Source: Atopococcus tabaci DSM 17538 (lineage in GTDB: Bacteria > Bacillota > Bacilli > Lactobacillales > Carnobacteriaceae_A). From it: a stretch of DNA of 64,000 nt. The notes beneath the pieces were generated by a model. The model saw only the letters and a program-made list of their open reading frames with translations. It was not told where the DNA came from and made no database searches. A program made the position numbers and the translations under genes. The stretch's first letter is position 1. Every line of letters begins with the position of its first letter. The DNA lies in contig NZ_AUCD01000003.1 in assembly GCF_000429585.1 (NCBI RefSeq), positions 18,896-82,895 of the forward strand, read 5' to 3'. Positions 44,646-53,816 of the stretch are shown here, piece by piece.

Positions 44646-44683
44646 AAAAGAGAGCTGGAGAATGAAGTCTCCAGCTCTCTTTT
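44646..44683. terminator. Bidirectional Rho-independent terminator
   Basis: A perfect 16-bp stem (arm AAAAGAGAGCTGGAGA) flanked by A and T runs serves the 44326 frame and the convergent Mrp operon. Confidence 0.88.
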
Positions 44684-44686
44684 GTG

Positions 44687-46282
44687 TTAAACAGTGATCA
44701 ACAAGCAGCCGAGAAGCCCGACTAAGTAAAGCGCAACGGCCGTAATGGTTCCGTTGAAAGTGAACTCGATGGCTCCAGCTTTGTTTAACAGTTTGCTGTT
44801 TTTCACAGGTCCTCTGTACAACAAAACAGCGGCAGCGATCATCACAAAGTAGACGACGCCTTTTTGGAAATATTCCGCTTGCGATACCGTCAACGAGTAA
44901 TCAAACAACAGGCGAATCGTCTGGCGGCCAAACACACCTGTCAACAACGACATGATTCCCAAACCAAGAGCCGACCACTGACTGTACCGGTCCAAGTTTG
45001 CTTCTTTTCCGGTGTCTCTTCCGAACAGCATGGTGGAATACTTAACAAAGGATGTAATAGTCCCCAAGTTGATGAGGTTCAACATGGCAGCCACCACAGG
45101 ACTGTTTGTTCCATGGGCAATCATGTATTTGGACAAACTGCCATTGAAAAACGGCGCCCCGGTGATGCCTAGAATCGCAAACAAAGTGGCCACTCCAACC
45201 AAAGGCATTTTCCGCATCACGCCGCGGATTTCATAAACATTCCGGGTGCCGTAGACGTTATAAATCAATCCTGCAGTCAAAAACAGGGCAGACTTGAACA
45301 ACGCGTGGTTGAAAATGTGGTAGACACCGCCCCAGAAGGCAATTTCCGAATCCATATTCAATGCCACAATGATTAACCCGACCTGCGACACGGTGTGATA
45401 GGCAAGAATCAATTTGATGTCTTTTTGAGACAACGCCAAGACAAACCCGATGACGGAGGTGAAGAAACCAAGGACAAAGAAAAAGTTCTGCATGTCAATC
45501 GCAGAGCCGAACATGTCACTGAACCGGATGGACAGATACACCCCGATTTTAATGTACAACCCCGACAGAAAAGCCGACACAACCGGGGGAGCGCTCGGCG
45601 TCCCATGGGCTTTCGGAAGCCAGCTGAACAACGGCATGACGGCTGTTTTCAACGAGAGAGTCGTAAACATCAACGCATAGGGAATAATGACCGCCCGGCT
45701 GTTTTCCACCAGTTCCATGGATTGTCCGATCGCCCGAATATCCAACAGGCCGAAAGTTTTGTAAATAAACCCGATGCCAAACAATAAAAACGCCGAGCCG
45801 ATGACGTTGACGAAAAAGTAAATCATCCCGTCATAAATGGCTTGTTTTTCTTTGTTAAACATAATCAAGACACTGACCGTGACGGTTGACACTTCCAACA
45901 GAACAAAGATGTTAAACAAGTCGTTGGTTAAAAACAGCCCGTTCAGCAAGCCTTGGAGGACCATAAATAAAAAGAAAAACTGAGCAGTGAAATAGTTCTG
46001 TTTATAAGAAAAGAGAATGAAAAATAAAAACAAAATCGACGTCATCAAGAGCATGGCGGCAGCCAACTGGTCAACGTAAAGGGTGATGGCCATGCCGTCC
46101 GGCCACCCGCCGATGTTGTTGACGATGGTTCCGGTTTGACGGACCTGCCAAAACAAACCGACGACGGCGAGTGTATCCAGGGCCTGGAACAAGACCAAGA
46201 CAAAAGATGCCGATTGATTGCGTCGTAAAATATACGCCAACAATCCAACTAAAATAGGAGCCAACACATATAAATAAAGCAT
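44687..46282 (-). CDS. mrpD: Mrp-type antiporter subunit D (NuoN/NuoM-like)
   Basis: A 531-residue membrane protein with about 14 segments, homologous to proton-moving complex I subunits. LFNIFVLLEVSTVTVSVLIMFN carries the key membrane Glu; PLFSWLPKAHGTPSAPPVVSAFLSGLYIKIG is the diagnostic loop, with the conserved Lys. ATG 46282 shares a base with the mrpC stop. This is the only large antiporter-like subunit of the operon, since no MrpA N-terminal homologue is present. It is last in a seven-gene minus-strand operon. Confidence 0.9.
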   Translation of the reverse strand: MLYLYVLAPILVGLLAYILRRNQSASFVLVLFQALDTLAVVGLFWQVRQTGTIVNNIGGWPDGMAITLYVDQLAAAMLLMTSILFLFFILFSYKQNYFTAQFFFLFMVLQGLLNGLFLTNDLFNIFVLLEVSTVTVSVLIMFNKEKQAIYDGMIYFFVNVIGSAFLLFGIGFIYKTFGLLDIRAIGQSMELVENSRAVIIPYALMFTTLSLKTAVMPLFSWLPKAHGTPSAPPVVSAFLSGLYIKIGVYLSIRFSDMFGSAIDMQNFFFVLGFFTSVIGFVLALSQKDIKLILAYHTVSQVGLIIVALNMDSEIAFWGGVYHIFNHALFKSALFLTAGLIYNVYGTRNVYEIRGVMRKMPLVGVATLFAILGITGAPFFNGSLSKYMIAHGTNSPVVAAMLNLINLGTITSFVKYSTMLFGRDTGKEANLDRYSQWSALGLGIMSLLTGVFGRQTIRLLFDYSLTVSQAEYFQKGVVYFVMIAAAVLLYRGPVKNSKLLNKAGAIEFTFNGTITAVALYLVGLLGCLLITV

Positions 46283-46653
46283 CAAGGCGCGCTCCTTTCG
46301 TCATCGGAAGTACGGCTGGGGTCCGCCACTTTCCGTGTCCAATTGGTGATGCCGTATTTTTGTTTGTAATGGACGAACATGGTCAGCCCGATGGCCGTTA
46401 CGCCGATGCCGATCACGATGGCGGTGATCATCAGCGCCTGCGGAACCGGGTCCGCAAAGAGAGCAGGGTCGCCTTCTCCAATGGGAGGGGTACTGTTCTC
46501 GGATAAATTTGTTGTGATAAAAAACAAATACACTCCTGATTCCATGATGGAAAGAGACATGATGGTCTTGATGATATTTTTTTGGGTCATCAAGCCGTAT
46601 AAACCGATAAAAAAGATTAACACGCTCACTGTTTCTGCTGTAATGAATTCCAT
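46282..46653 (-). CDS. mrpC: Mrp-type antiporter subunit C (NuoK-like)
   Basis: A 123-residue membrane protein with three segments of the NuoK/MrpC type: IFFIGLYGLMTQKNIIKTIMSLSIMESGVYLFF contains the conserved Glu, and VPQALMITAIVIGIGVTAIGLTMFV is the third helix. A hydrophilic tail ends the protein. It starts behind AAAGGAGGG. Confidence 0.9.
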   Translation of the reverse strand: MEFITAETVSVLIFFIGLYGLMTQKNIIKTIMSLSIMESGVYLFFITTNLSENSTPPIGEGDPALFADPVPQALMITAIVIGIGVTAIGLTMFVHYKQKYGITNWTRKVADPSRTSDDERSAP

Positions 46654-46678
46654 AAATGCCCTCCTTTAACCAATCCAC

Positions 46679-47377
46679 TCATTCTTGTGCTTCATAATAG
46701 ACAAACCGATAAAAAATGATGCTCAAACCCGAGAACACTTTTAAGCCGATCAATGTGTTCATCAAGATCATATAGGCTCCGTCTGACAAAACCGCCGTCA
46801 CAGGCGGCCACTGTAAGAACAAGTAACTGATTGGTGTCAGTAAAATAAACACAAACAAGATTTTTTCGGTACGCTCGAACCCGTCTATTTTCAAATCAAA
46901 GTTCGGATTCACCAAATAACGGGAAATCAGAGCGGTCGCCAGGATGGCCCCTCCTTGAAATCCGCCGCCCGGGGACACATGGCCGTTGACCATCACGTAC
47001 AATCCAATCAGCAGTACATACGGATAGACGAAACTGACCATCTGGATGATGATTTCCGAATACTGGTGCAGCTGGATGCGCGGCGTGACAAAACTGTAAG
47101 CCCGTCGTTCTTTGTACCAAGACACGTTGATGACTTCGATGACACTGACCATCAGCATCAACGCCTCAAACAACGTATCGTACACCCGGTAATTGAGATA
47201 AATGGCGGCGACCGAGTTGGATGCACCTGTTTCTGCGAGAAAATCTGTCGTGAAAAATTCTTTCAACTGGGTTCCGAAGCTCTCAAACGAAGTCGAATAG
47301 ATGCCCAGCATCAAAGACGCACCGATCAATACGACCAACAAACGCAACAGACTAATAGCTTTGGAGGATGTCATCAT
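46679..47377 (-). CDS. mrpB: Fused MbhE-like and MrpB subunit of the antiporter
   Basis: A 232-residue membrane protein with two parts. Residues of about 1-95 (NYRVYDTLFEALMLMVSVIEVINV) match the segment found at the extreme C-terminus of long MrpA, or as MbhE in archaeal hydrogenases. Residues of about 105-225 are the MrpB domain, with the hallmark GHVSPGGGFQGGAILATALI. Two adjacent ATGs (47377, 47374) could start it. It overlaps the end of the gene upstream by 26 bases. Confidence 0.85.
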   Translation of the reverse strand: MMTSSKAISLLRLLVVLIGASLMLGIYSTSFESFGTQLKEFFTTDFLAETGASNSVAAIYLNYRVYDTLFEALMLMVSVIEVINVSWYKERRAYSFVTPRIQLHQYSEIIIQMVSFVYPYVLLIGLYVMVNGHVSPGGGFQGGAILATALISRYLVNPNFDLKIDGFERTEKILFVFILLTPISYLFLQWPPVTAVLSDGAYMILMNTLIGLKVFSGLSIIFYRFVYYEAQE

Positions 47378-47921
47378 TTTTCACCTTCTCAATCGATATG
47401 CCTTCCACTTGAAAACTTCCGTCCACGATGTCACCGGAAGAAGAAAGCACGTCTTGGTATACTTGGTCGTCTTGATTTCCGATGAAGTACAACTTTTCTG
47501 CGCCTTGGTAAACAATCAAATCGGGTTGGTCGTTTTCAATGACGTCTTTTAAAGATTTATTGGAATACGCCATGTGCGGTTCCACGTTTTCTCTTTTTTC
47601 CAAAAACAACTCCAAAGGCCGGACCACAGTCGGTTCCACTTCCGCGATATGGGCATCTCGGACAGCTTGGGTTTCATCAAACACATAACAAATATGGAAC
47701 ACGCGGATTCGTTTGATGCCGACCAAGTACAGCACAGTCGACAACCCCAAACCGATAGCGACTTCGGCCAGCGCTACATCCGGTGCTTGATAAAGCAGGT
47801 AGGCCAACGCAATCAACAGGGAAAAAACTTCCAACAAAATGAGGGAACGCAATAAGTTGTTGGACTGCGTCACCACAATGGCCAACACAACAAGAGCCAC
47901 CAACAGTACTTTTTCAATCAT
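47352..47921 (-). CDS. MbhD-like (DUF4040) antiporter subunit with an extra soluble domain
   Basis: A 189-residue protein. Residues of about 1-75 hold three membrane segments of the DUF4040/MbhD type (RSLILLEVFSLLIALAYLLYQAPDVALAEVAIG), equivalent to part of the C-terminus of long MrpA. The remaining 115 residues are hydrophilic (EVEPTVVRPLELFLEKRENVEPH, then DVIENDQPDLIVYQGAEKLYFIG) and resemble a small alpha/beta ligand-binding domain; I do not know this domain in Mrp systems. It overlaps both neighbours. Confidence 0.8.
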   Translation of the reverse strand: MIEKVLLVALVVLAIVVTQSNNLLRSLILLEVFSLLIALAYLLYQAPDVALAEVAIGLGLSTVLYLVGIKRIRVFHICYVFDETQAVRDAHIAEVEPTVVRPLELFLEKRENVEPHMAYSNKSLKDVIENDQPDLIVYQGAEKLYFIGNQDDQVYQDVLSSSGDIVDGSFQVEGISIEKVKNDDILQSY

Positions 47922-48217
47922 TTGCTTTCCTCCTTTTTTATCCTGAAGCCATTATGATAAGCTGAGTGGAGAATGGAGTGGCTTGAAATAGGATTGGTGA
48001 TCAGATAGAAAAACAAGATCACCATCAGTTTGGCTGAGAAAAAGGATGCGCCACTTTTTGCGATTAATCCCAGAATGACAAAGAGGAAGCCGACCGTATC
48101 GACTTTGGAGGCAATCAAGATACGCGTATAAAAGTTTCTGAACCGATTGACCGCGTATGTGCCGAGAACGATGAAAAACAAGCCGAGAATCAAAAAGATA
48201 TTTCCAATCAGCTCCAT
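47918..48217 (-). CDS. mrpG: Mrp-type antiporter subunit G
   Basis: A 99-residue membrane protein with three segments of the MnhG/MrpG family (LGLFFIVLGTYAVNRFRNFYTRILIASKVDTVGF). ATG 48217 is preferred for the GGAAGGGGG site; GTG 48220 is possible. It shares one base with the mrpF stop. Confidence 0.88.
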   Translation of the reverse strand: MELIGNIFLILGLFFIVLGTYAVNRFRNFYTRILIASKVDTVGFLFVILGLIAKSGASFFSAKLMVILFFYLITNPISSHSILHSAYHNGFRIKKEESK

Positions 48218-48483
48218 CACACATCCCCCTTCCTCTCAATAAACCGGGCAATCAAGATGGTGCTCAGAAAACCTAACAGCCCATACAAAATTGCCACATC
48301 CAAAAAATAAATTTGTTCGGTGATCAATGCATACAACGCAATGGCCATGATGATTTTGGTGGACAACAGGTTGGCGCCGAGAAGCCGGTCCCAATAGGTC
48401 GGCCCCGCCAACGTTCTGTAGACGGCGCTGATCATTAACAGCACAATCACAACCAATACGGCTTCGTTGATATAATGAAACAT
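48217..48483 (-). CDS. mrpF: Mrp-type antiporter subunit F
   Basis: An 88-residue membrane protein with three segments and the MrpF pattern RTLAGPTYWDRLLGANLLSTKIIMAIALYALI. It starts behind AGGAGG just after mrpE. Confidence 0.9.
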   Translation of the reverse strand: MFHYINEAVLVVIVLLMISAVYRTLAGPTYWDRLLGANLLSTKIIMAIALYALITEQIYFLDVAILYGLLGFLSTILIARFIERKGDV

Positions 48484-48486
48484 GAC

Positions 48487-49023
48487 TCAACCTCCTGTTT
48501 TAGTATGTTTGGTTTGTTCGTATTCCAGCAGAAGCCGTTCCAAGTTGGATGGAATGATGTCTTCCGCGGTTTTTTCTGCATTTGCAAAAGTCAATATTTT
48601 CAGCTGGCTTTTGTTTTTCTCCACTGTCACCGTTCCCGGCGTCAAAGTGATGGAATTGGCCAGCACATTCACCAGCAGGGGATTGGTGAGTTTGGTTGTA
48701 TACAAGACGATTTCCGCATCCACATTCCGGCTGAAAATTTTGGGCAGCACACTGAATCCCGCGAAAAAAATCTCTTTCAGCAGGACAGCGCCGTATCTTA
48801 AAATAAACGAAAAACTGACGGAATAATAATCAGGATATTTTCCGCGCAGAAGATAGCGGTTGGTAAAAAGAACGACAGAAATAGAGGCGAAAATTCCTGT
48901 CCATACAACGAACCCATCCAGACGTTCAAACAACACGATCCACAAAACAAACAGCAAAGAGAATTGACCTAAATGCCGAGGAAGACTCTGCCCAAAAGAA
49001 GTTCTCTCATTTTTCAACATCAT
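48487..49023 (-). CDS. mrpE: Mrp-type antiporter subunit E
   Basis: A 178-residue protein with two or three N-terminal membrane segments and a soluble tail. YYSVSFSFILRYGAVLLKEIFFAGFSVLPKIFSR and LVNVLANSITLTPGTVTVE are MrpE family marks. First gene of the operon, in the order E-F-G-D'-B-C-D. It contributes to assembly and stability of Mrp complexes in other bacteria. Confidence 0.9.
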   Translation of the reverse strand: MMLKNERTSFGQSLPRHLGQFSLLFVLWIVLFERLDGFVVWTGIFASISVVLFTNRYLLRGKYPDYYSVSFSFILRYGAVLLKEIFFAGFSVLPKIFSRNVDAEIVLYTTKLTNPLLVNVLANSITLTPGTVTVEKNKSQLKILTFANAEKTAEDIIPSNLERLLLEYEQTKHTKTGG

Positions 49024-49221
49024 TCACATCCTTTTTAAGTTGAGTCAAGAAACGTATGTATTGGACATGTTTCTTTCATAGAACACATAGTAGATTTTAA
49101 AGTAACACATACTCATTCCGGAAACTAATAAAATGGCGTGCATTGTGTGTCCTGACCGCTGTCATTTTTCAAGAAGACAGAGGAGGTGGTGTTCACTCCA
49201 AAAAACAAAAAAACACAGTTT

Positions 49222-49578
49222 CTAAGAAAATAGAAAACGTGCTTTTTTGCCTGTTATCTTTTCGCCACTTGCAATTTCGGCAAGCCGCGGACCATTCTGC
49301 GTTTCATCTATACGGCGCAATTTTTGCGTCGTTTTCGGATTGACTTCCGGATTTTCGTAAAGCAGGTAATAAATTTCCTGCATACGCGAAGTGTAGTAGT
49401 CAGAAAGCAGCCAGAAATAAATCAGGCGAATATGTAGAACCACTCGTTCCGCTTGAAGCTGTGTCACCGGTTCAGACTGGCGGTCCAGCTTGATGCGGTA
49501 GATTTGCAACGCAAACCAGTTTACCGTCTGCAATACCAAAAACAACCCAATCAACATTTTGATCAAATTTTCCATCAT
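49222..49578 (-). CDS. Small membrane-anchored protein of unknown function
   Basis: A 118-residue protein from ATG 49578 behind GGAGGGG; the frame is open further upstream without a site. One N-terminal membrane helix (MLIGLFLVLQTVNWFALQIY) is followed by a charged soluble part with basic clusters at the end. No family recognised. It points the same way as the Mrp operon but is 198 bases away from it. Confidence 0.6.
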   Translation of the reverse strand: MMENLIKMLIGLFLVLQTVNWFALQIYRIKLDRQSEPVTQLQAERVVLHIRLIYFWLLSDYYTSRMQEIYYLLYENPEVNPKTTQKLRRIDETQNGPRLAEIASGEKITGKKARFLFS

Positions 49579-49934
49579 AACCCCTCCAAAGAGGTAGTGA
49601 TGTTTCATACAATTTTAAATATAGCTAAACTTCGGAGAGAAGACAACAACGTTGAAAGCGGATACTTAAAAACAGAGATGTTATTCTTTCGTTTTTATAC
49701 CGTTTCATTAGAAAGTGGTTAAATTCAGCATATGCAATTTGTGGCAGTTTTTTGAACTTTTAAGAAAAACAGAAAAAAGAGCAGAAAACCTTATCGTAGC
49801 GCGAAATAAATCATCTTAAATAAAAAACAAAAAAGAAGCGTTCATCTTAATTTTCTACAGAAACAACCGATAAAGGGAACATAGGGGTTAATTATTCAAT
49901 ATAGTAAGCACTGATTCATAAAGGGGAGATAGAG
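49579..49934. other. Gene-free region upstream of mcp
   Basis: About 356 AT-rich bases hold no convincing gene. The only clear element is the sigma-D-like promoter at 49847-49873 near the mcp side. No strong hairpin was seen. Confidence 0.5.
49847..49873 (+). promoter_or_regulatory. Sigma-D (FliA)-like promoter for mcp
   Basis: TTAA at 49847-49850, exactly 15 bases, then ACCGATAA at 49866-49873. The Bacillus sigma-D consensus is TAAA-N15-GCCGATAT. The same form precedes flgM. Confidence 0.65.
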
Positions 49935-52175
49935 ATGGGGAAGACAAAAAGCAATGAATCGTTTTTGTCTCGTTTTAAGAAAAGACACAGAAAGAAGGGG
50001 AGAAAGCCGCAAAAAAATCAGAAGAGCTTGAGCCGGATTATTTTTCCTGCGTTGCTCGCCTTGATGTTGGTACCGGTTTTTGTACTGGCGGTTGCGTCTT
50101 ACACGCAGACAACCTATTTGTTGAGGGAGCGGATTGAAGAACAACAGCAGCAAATCACCAGGAACGTGGTGAATTCGATTGCCAATGCGGGGACAGGAGC
50201 AGAGAGTTCACTGAACCGGATGATCAACGACGGAAGGCTGGTTCATTTCAACCAAAATGAAGACAATTCATCCGTTCAAATCGACATCATGGACCGTTTT
50301 ACATATTCTCTATCGGGAAATCAATACTTTGCAGATGTCTACTTTGGTGCGGCTAGTGGAGACATCGTGGGGACGAAAGCTGGAATCAACGATGCGGACT
50401 ACAATCCGCACGAACAGCCATGGTACAAGGGAGCGTTGGACGCAAAAGGAGAAATCCATTGGAGCGAACCCACAAAAGATCCGATTACCAATGAAGTCAC
50501 CGTCACGGCCTCCAAATTATTGGTCAGCCAAAGGGAAGACCAAGGTGTCATGGCATTGGACATCGATTTGGATGCGTTGACGAGAGAGCTGCAGGATGCG
50601 GAAATCGCCAGAACAGGCAGCTTGATGATTGTCTCTGACGACGGGGTGGTGCAAATGGCCCAAAAGCCGGAACTGATCGGCACCAATATCTCGGACTCCG
50701 ACCTGTTTCAAGGAACTGACGGAGAGAGCGGGTATGTCAAGGACAAGGTCGTCAACAACGGAGAGCACGGCATTTACTACGAAACCATCGGCGACATGGG
50801 GCTGACCGTTTACGGAATGGTGATGGAAGATGAGATGCACACCGAACAACGGACTTTGTTGCTGCAGTCGCTCTTCATCGGTGTGGTATGGACGTTGATT
50901 GCATTATTCGTCGCATGGGTGCTGTCCAAAGCCATACTGTCTATGACCGCCAGCTTCCAGAACGCGTTTGCGCAGGCACAAGCAGGCGATCTGACCGTCC
51001 GATTGACTGCAAAAGAATTGTTCCGTTCTCCGATTGAGGGAGTAAACAAATGGCGGAAACAGAAGTTCTCTAAGAATGCAGAAGAGACTGAGGAAAAACA
51101 ACTGGATCCAACCGGACATGAATTGCATCAAATCGCTCTTTCATTTAACCACACGATGCAGACGTTCCATGACACGGTGGGCGGCATCTCAGAAAGAAGC
51201 GAAGCCCTCCTGGAGCACACGGCAACGATGGCGGACAGTTCCCTTCAGACAACGCGGGCAACGGAAGAAGTCACAGAAACCATCGCCGGTGTTGCACAGG
51301 CAACCAACACGCAGACACAGGACACGGAAGAAACGGCTGAGAAGATGAGCCAATTGTCGGACAGTGTGGATGAAATCGAAGCGAACGGCCAACAGATGGG
51401 TGTGTACGCGGACAGTACCATCGTCGCAAACGGCGAAAACGCGGAAGCCATCCAAGAGGTCAATGAAAACTGGCAACGGACCATCCAAACACTGCAGGAA
51501 TTGAAAGGCGAAATTCAAGTGGTCGATGCGGACATCCAAAACATTGAACACATCCTTCAAGTCATCAAAGGGATTTCTTCGCAGACCAACTTGCTGGCTT
51601 TGAATGCGTCCATTGAAGCGGCACGGGCAGGAGATGCCGGAAGAGGATTCGCGGTGGTCGCCAGTGAGATCCGGAAACTGGCAGAAAAAAGCGCCCAGTC
51701 TTCAAAAGACATCGATGACATCATACGCGGCATCCAGCACAAATCCGCTAGCATGGTGCAGACGCTGGAAAAAACAGACGAAGAAAGCGACGTACAGACA
51801 GCGAAAATCAACGATGCGTTGGAGTCGTCCGGCAAAGTCTCCACCGAAGTGGAAAAACTGGTGGACTCCATCCTTGCGGTGACGCGTTCTTCTGTCCTTA
51901 TCCGTGAACGCAAAGACGAAGTGATGGCAGCGTTGGAAAACATCTCTGCGTCGGCACAGGAAAATGCCGCCAGCACAGAAGAAGTTTCCGCCAATGCCGA
52001 AGAAATCATGGCGACGATGGAAGAATTCCAATCATCCATCGATGAGATGAAACGGGTCGCTGAGGAATTGGAAGAATCGGTGAACCAATTCAACTTGAAA
52101 GAAACCGAAGCCGAAGAAGAACTGCCGGCAGAATCAACGGAAGAGTCCTTGGCAGTGACCGGAAACATTCAGTAA
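49935..52175 (+). CDS. mcp: Methyl-accepting chemotaxis protein
   Basis: A 746-residue receptor. A very basic N-terminal tail of about 33 residues precedes the first membrane helix (34-57). The outer region (about 60-300) reads like a double Cache domain ([56 protein letters not shown]). A second helix near 305-330 leads to a HAMP region that seems to be extended by a charged insertion ([17 protein letters not shown]). The signalling tip has [20 protein letters not shown]. Several EE/QE pairs in the helices are potential methylation sites. It heads the chemotaxis cluster. Confidence 0.92.
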   Translation: MGKTKSNESFLSRFKKRHRKKGRKPQKNQKSLSRIIFPALLALMLVPVFVLAVASYTQTTYLLRERIEEQQQQITRNVVNSIANAGTGAESSLNRMINDGRLVHFNQNEDNSSVQIDIMDRFTYSLSGNQYFADVYFGAASGDIVGTKAGINDADYNPHEQPWYKGALDAKGEIHWSEPTKDPITNEVTVTASKLLVSQREDQGVMALDIDLDALTRELQDAEIARTGSLMIVSDDGVVQMAQKPELIGTNISDSDLFQGTDGESGYVKDKVVNNGEHGIYYETIGDMGLTVYGMVMEDEMHTEQRTLLLQSLFIGVVWTLIALFVAWVLSKAILSMTASFQNAFAQAQAGDLTVRLTAKELFRSPIEGVNKWRKQKFSKNAEETEEKQLDPTGHELHQIALSFNHTMQTFHDTVGGISERSEALLEHTATMADSSLQTTRATEEVTETIAGVAQATNTQTQDTEETAEKMSQLSDSVDEIEANGQQMGVYADSTIVANGENAEAIQEVNENWQRTIQTLQELKGEIQVVDADIQNIEHILQVIKGISSQTNLLALNASIEAARAGDAGRGFAVVASEIRKLAEKSAQSSKDIDDIIRGIQHKSASMVQTLEKTDEESDVQTAKINDALESSGKVSTEVEKLVDSILAVTRSSVLIRERKDEVMAALENISASAQENAASTEEVSANAEEIMATMEEFQSSIDEMKRVAEELEESVNQFNLKETEAEEELPAESTEESLAVTGNIQ

Positions 52176-52192
52176 CAAGGAGGGATTGCGAA

Positions 52193-52690
52193 ATGGAACA
52201 ACAAATTGTATTCCGCATCAAACAACAGCGGTTCGCTGTGCCGATCAGCGCAGCAGACAAAATCAACCAGCTGGAAAACGTCACACAGATGCCGGATGTG
52301 TCGGAGTATGTGATGGGGGTGATGGACGTGGAAGGCCGCGTCCTTCCCGTCATTGACTTGCCGAACCGATTGTTCAACGATGTGCTGGAAAACGCAGGAG
52401 AAGCGCAGGTGCTGATTGTCAATTGGAAAACATCCCGCATCGGCTTGGCGGTGGATGAAGTGATGGCTGTCCAGTCTTTTGATGCCGAACAAGTGGACCA
52501 AGAATCCGATAAAGTGTCGGTCATCGATGACTCCGCATCGCCTGTGTCCGCCTTTATCCGGACCGAAGACGGCATTGTCCTCGCACTGGACATCAACCAG
52601 CTGTTTGAAGAAAAAGGCGACTTGGAACTGCAGGCACTGCTTGAACCTGAGAGGGAAGCCGCTGCAGTGTCAGGAGACCATGAACAGTAA
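52193..52690 (+). CDS. cheW: Chemotaxis coupling protein CheW (first copy)
   Basis: A 165-residue SH3-like coupling protein linking receptors to CheA. QIVFRIKQQRFAVPISAADKI, YVMGVMDVEGRVLPVIDL and a C-terminal LALDINQLF are CheW marks. The last 25 residues form an acidic tail that is unusual. It overlaps the cheD start by 11 bases. Confidence 0.9.
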   Translation: MEQQIVFRIKQQRFAVPISAADKINQLENVTQMPDVSEYVMGVMDVEGRVLPVIDLPNRLFNDVLENAGEAQVLIVNWKTSRIGLAVDEVMAVQSFDAEQVDQESDKVSVIDDSASPVSAFIRTEDGIVLALDINQLFEEKGDLELQALLEPEREAAAVSGDHEQ

Positions 52691-53180
52691 ACAAACCGCT
52701 GCTCCGGAACAAGTGAAAGTCGGCATTGCGGACTACAAAATCACCCAGGCTCCGCACTCGCTCATCACCATCGGACTCGGGTCGTGTGTGGGAATCGCAT
52801 TGTACGACACGTACAACAAAATCGGAGGATTGGTTCACATCATGCTTCCGGACAGCCAAGCGTTCAAAGACACAAGCAAATGGGTGAAGTTTGCAGATTT
52901 GGCCATCCCAAAAGTGGCGGAAGAACTGAGCAAAGGGACCAACGCGAAACTGGTCGCCAAAATTGCGGGCGGCGCCAGCATGTTCCAATTCAACACAAAT
53001 ACAAAAGGACTGCAGATCGGGGAACGAAACATCGAGGCGGTCAAACAGACACTGGGAGAGTTGAAAATCCCATTATTGGGCGAACACACAGGCGGAAACA
53101 TGGGGCGCACGATGATGGTTGATTTGGACACATTCGATGTGACTGTGCGGATGGTCAACCGCGAACTGCATCAGATTTAA
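52680..53180 (+). CDS. cheD: Chemoreceptor glutamine deamidase CheD
   Basis: A 166-residue deamidase of receptor Gln residues that also binds CheC. The catalytic Cys is in TIGLGSCVGIALYD and the His in GGLVHIMLPDS; IAGGASMF and the late NMGRTMMVDLDTFDV complete the pattern. ATG 52680 is within the cheW end and has AGGAG at good spacing. Confidence 0.93.
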   Translation: MNSKQTAAPEQVKVGIADYKITQAPHSLITIGLGSCVGIALYDTYNKIGGLVHIMLPDSQAFKDTSKWVKFADLAIPKVAEELSKGTNAKLVAKIAGGASMFQFNTNTKGLQIGERNIEAVKQTLGELKIPLLGEHTGGNMGRTMMVDLDTFDVTVRMVNRELHQI

Positions 53181-53205
53181 CAAACAGATGAAATGAGGAA
53201 ACGAC

Positions 53206-53814
53206 TTGACACAAAAAAATCCTGACAAGCAGACGAATGCCGAGCGTCCGTGGGCCATTGAAGCATTGGTGATCGGCGCATCGACCGGTGGGCCTAAAGC
53301 GTTGGTATCCGTTGTGCAGTCCCTTCCGTCGCGTGTGGGTGTTCCGATTTTCATTGTCCAACATATGCCGGCAGGGTTCACCGCATCCTTCGCGAAACGG
53401 TTGGACAGTTGCAGCCCGATTCCGGTGGTTGAAGCGGAAGACGGAATGCGAATCCAAAAAGGAATGGTGTATGTGGCCCCCGGCGGAAGACACATGGCGG
53501 TGCAGTCCACGCGCATCAAATTGTTGGACACTGAAAAAGTGCATGGAGTGAAGCCGGCGGTCGATTTGTTGTTTGAGTCAGCGGCAAATCAGTATGAAGA
53601 AAAAGTGGCGGCGGTGGTGTTGACCGGCATGGGTCGGGATGGCACAGCCGGCTGTTTGAAAGTGAAACAAAAAGGCGGCTATGTGCTGGCACAGGACGAA
53701 CAATCCAGTGTGGTATACGGGATGCCGAAACACGCCATGGAAGCCGGTGCAGTGGACGAAATGGCATCTTTGGAAGTGGTAGCTGAGAAAGTAAAAGAAA
53801 TGGTTAAGGTGTAA
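53206..53814 (+). CDS. cheB: CheB-type methylesterase domain without receiver
   Basis: A 202-residue protein equal to the catalytic half of CheB. The Ser-His-Asp triad is visible in VIGASTGGP, VQHMP and TGMGRDGTAG. The N-terminal receiver domain and linker are absent, so CheA cannot switch it on by phosphorylation. It starts at TTG 53206 behind ATGAGG; no upstream receiver fragment is seen in the 25 bases before it. Receptor demethylation may be constitutive or controlled through CheD/CheC. Confidence 0.88.
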   Translation: MTQKNPDKQTNAERPWAIEALVIGASTGGPKALVSVVQSLPSRVGVPIFIVQHMPAGFTASFAKRLDSCSPIPVVEAEDGMRIQKGMVYVAPGGRHMAVQSTRIKLLDTEKVHGVKPAVDLLFESAANQYEEKVAAVVLTGMGRDGTAGCLKVKQKGGYVLAQDEQSSVVYGMPKHAMEAGAVDEMASLEVVAEKVKEMVKV

Positions 53815-53816
53815 AT

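Noticed and set aside
49024..49221. The missing mrpA upstream of mrpE
   Set aside because: The gap is only about 200 bases and the next gene encodes a 118-residue protein with one membrane helix; nothing resembles MrpA.
49143..49343. A plus-strand frame of 66 codons between mrpE and the small membrane protein gene
   Set aside because: It has no ribosome site, overlaps the better-supported minus-strand gene and has no recognisable features.
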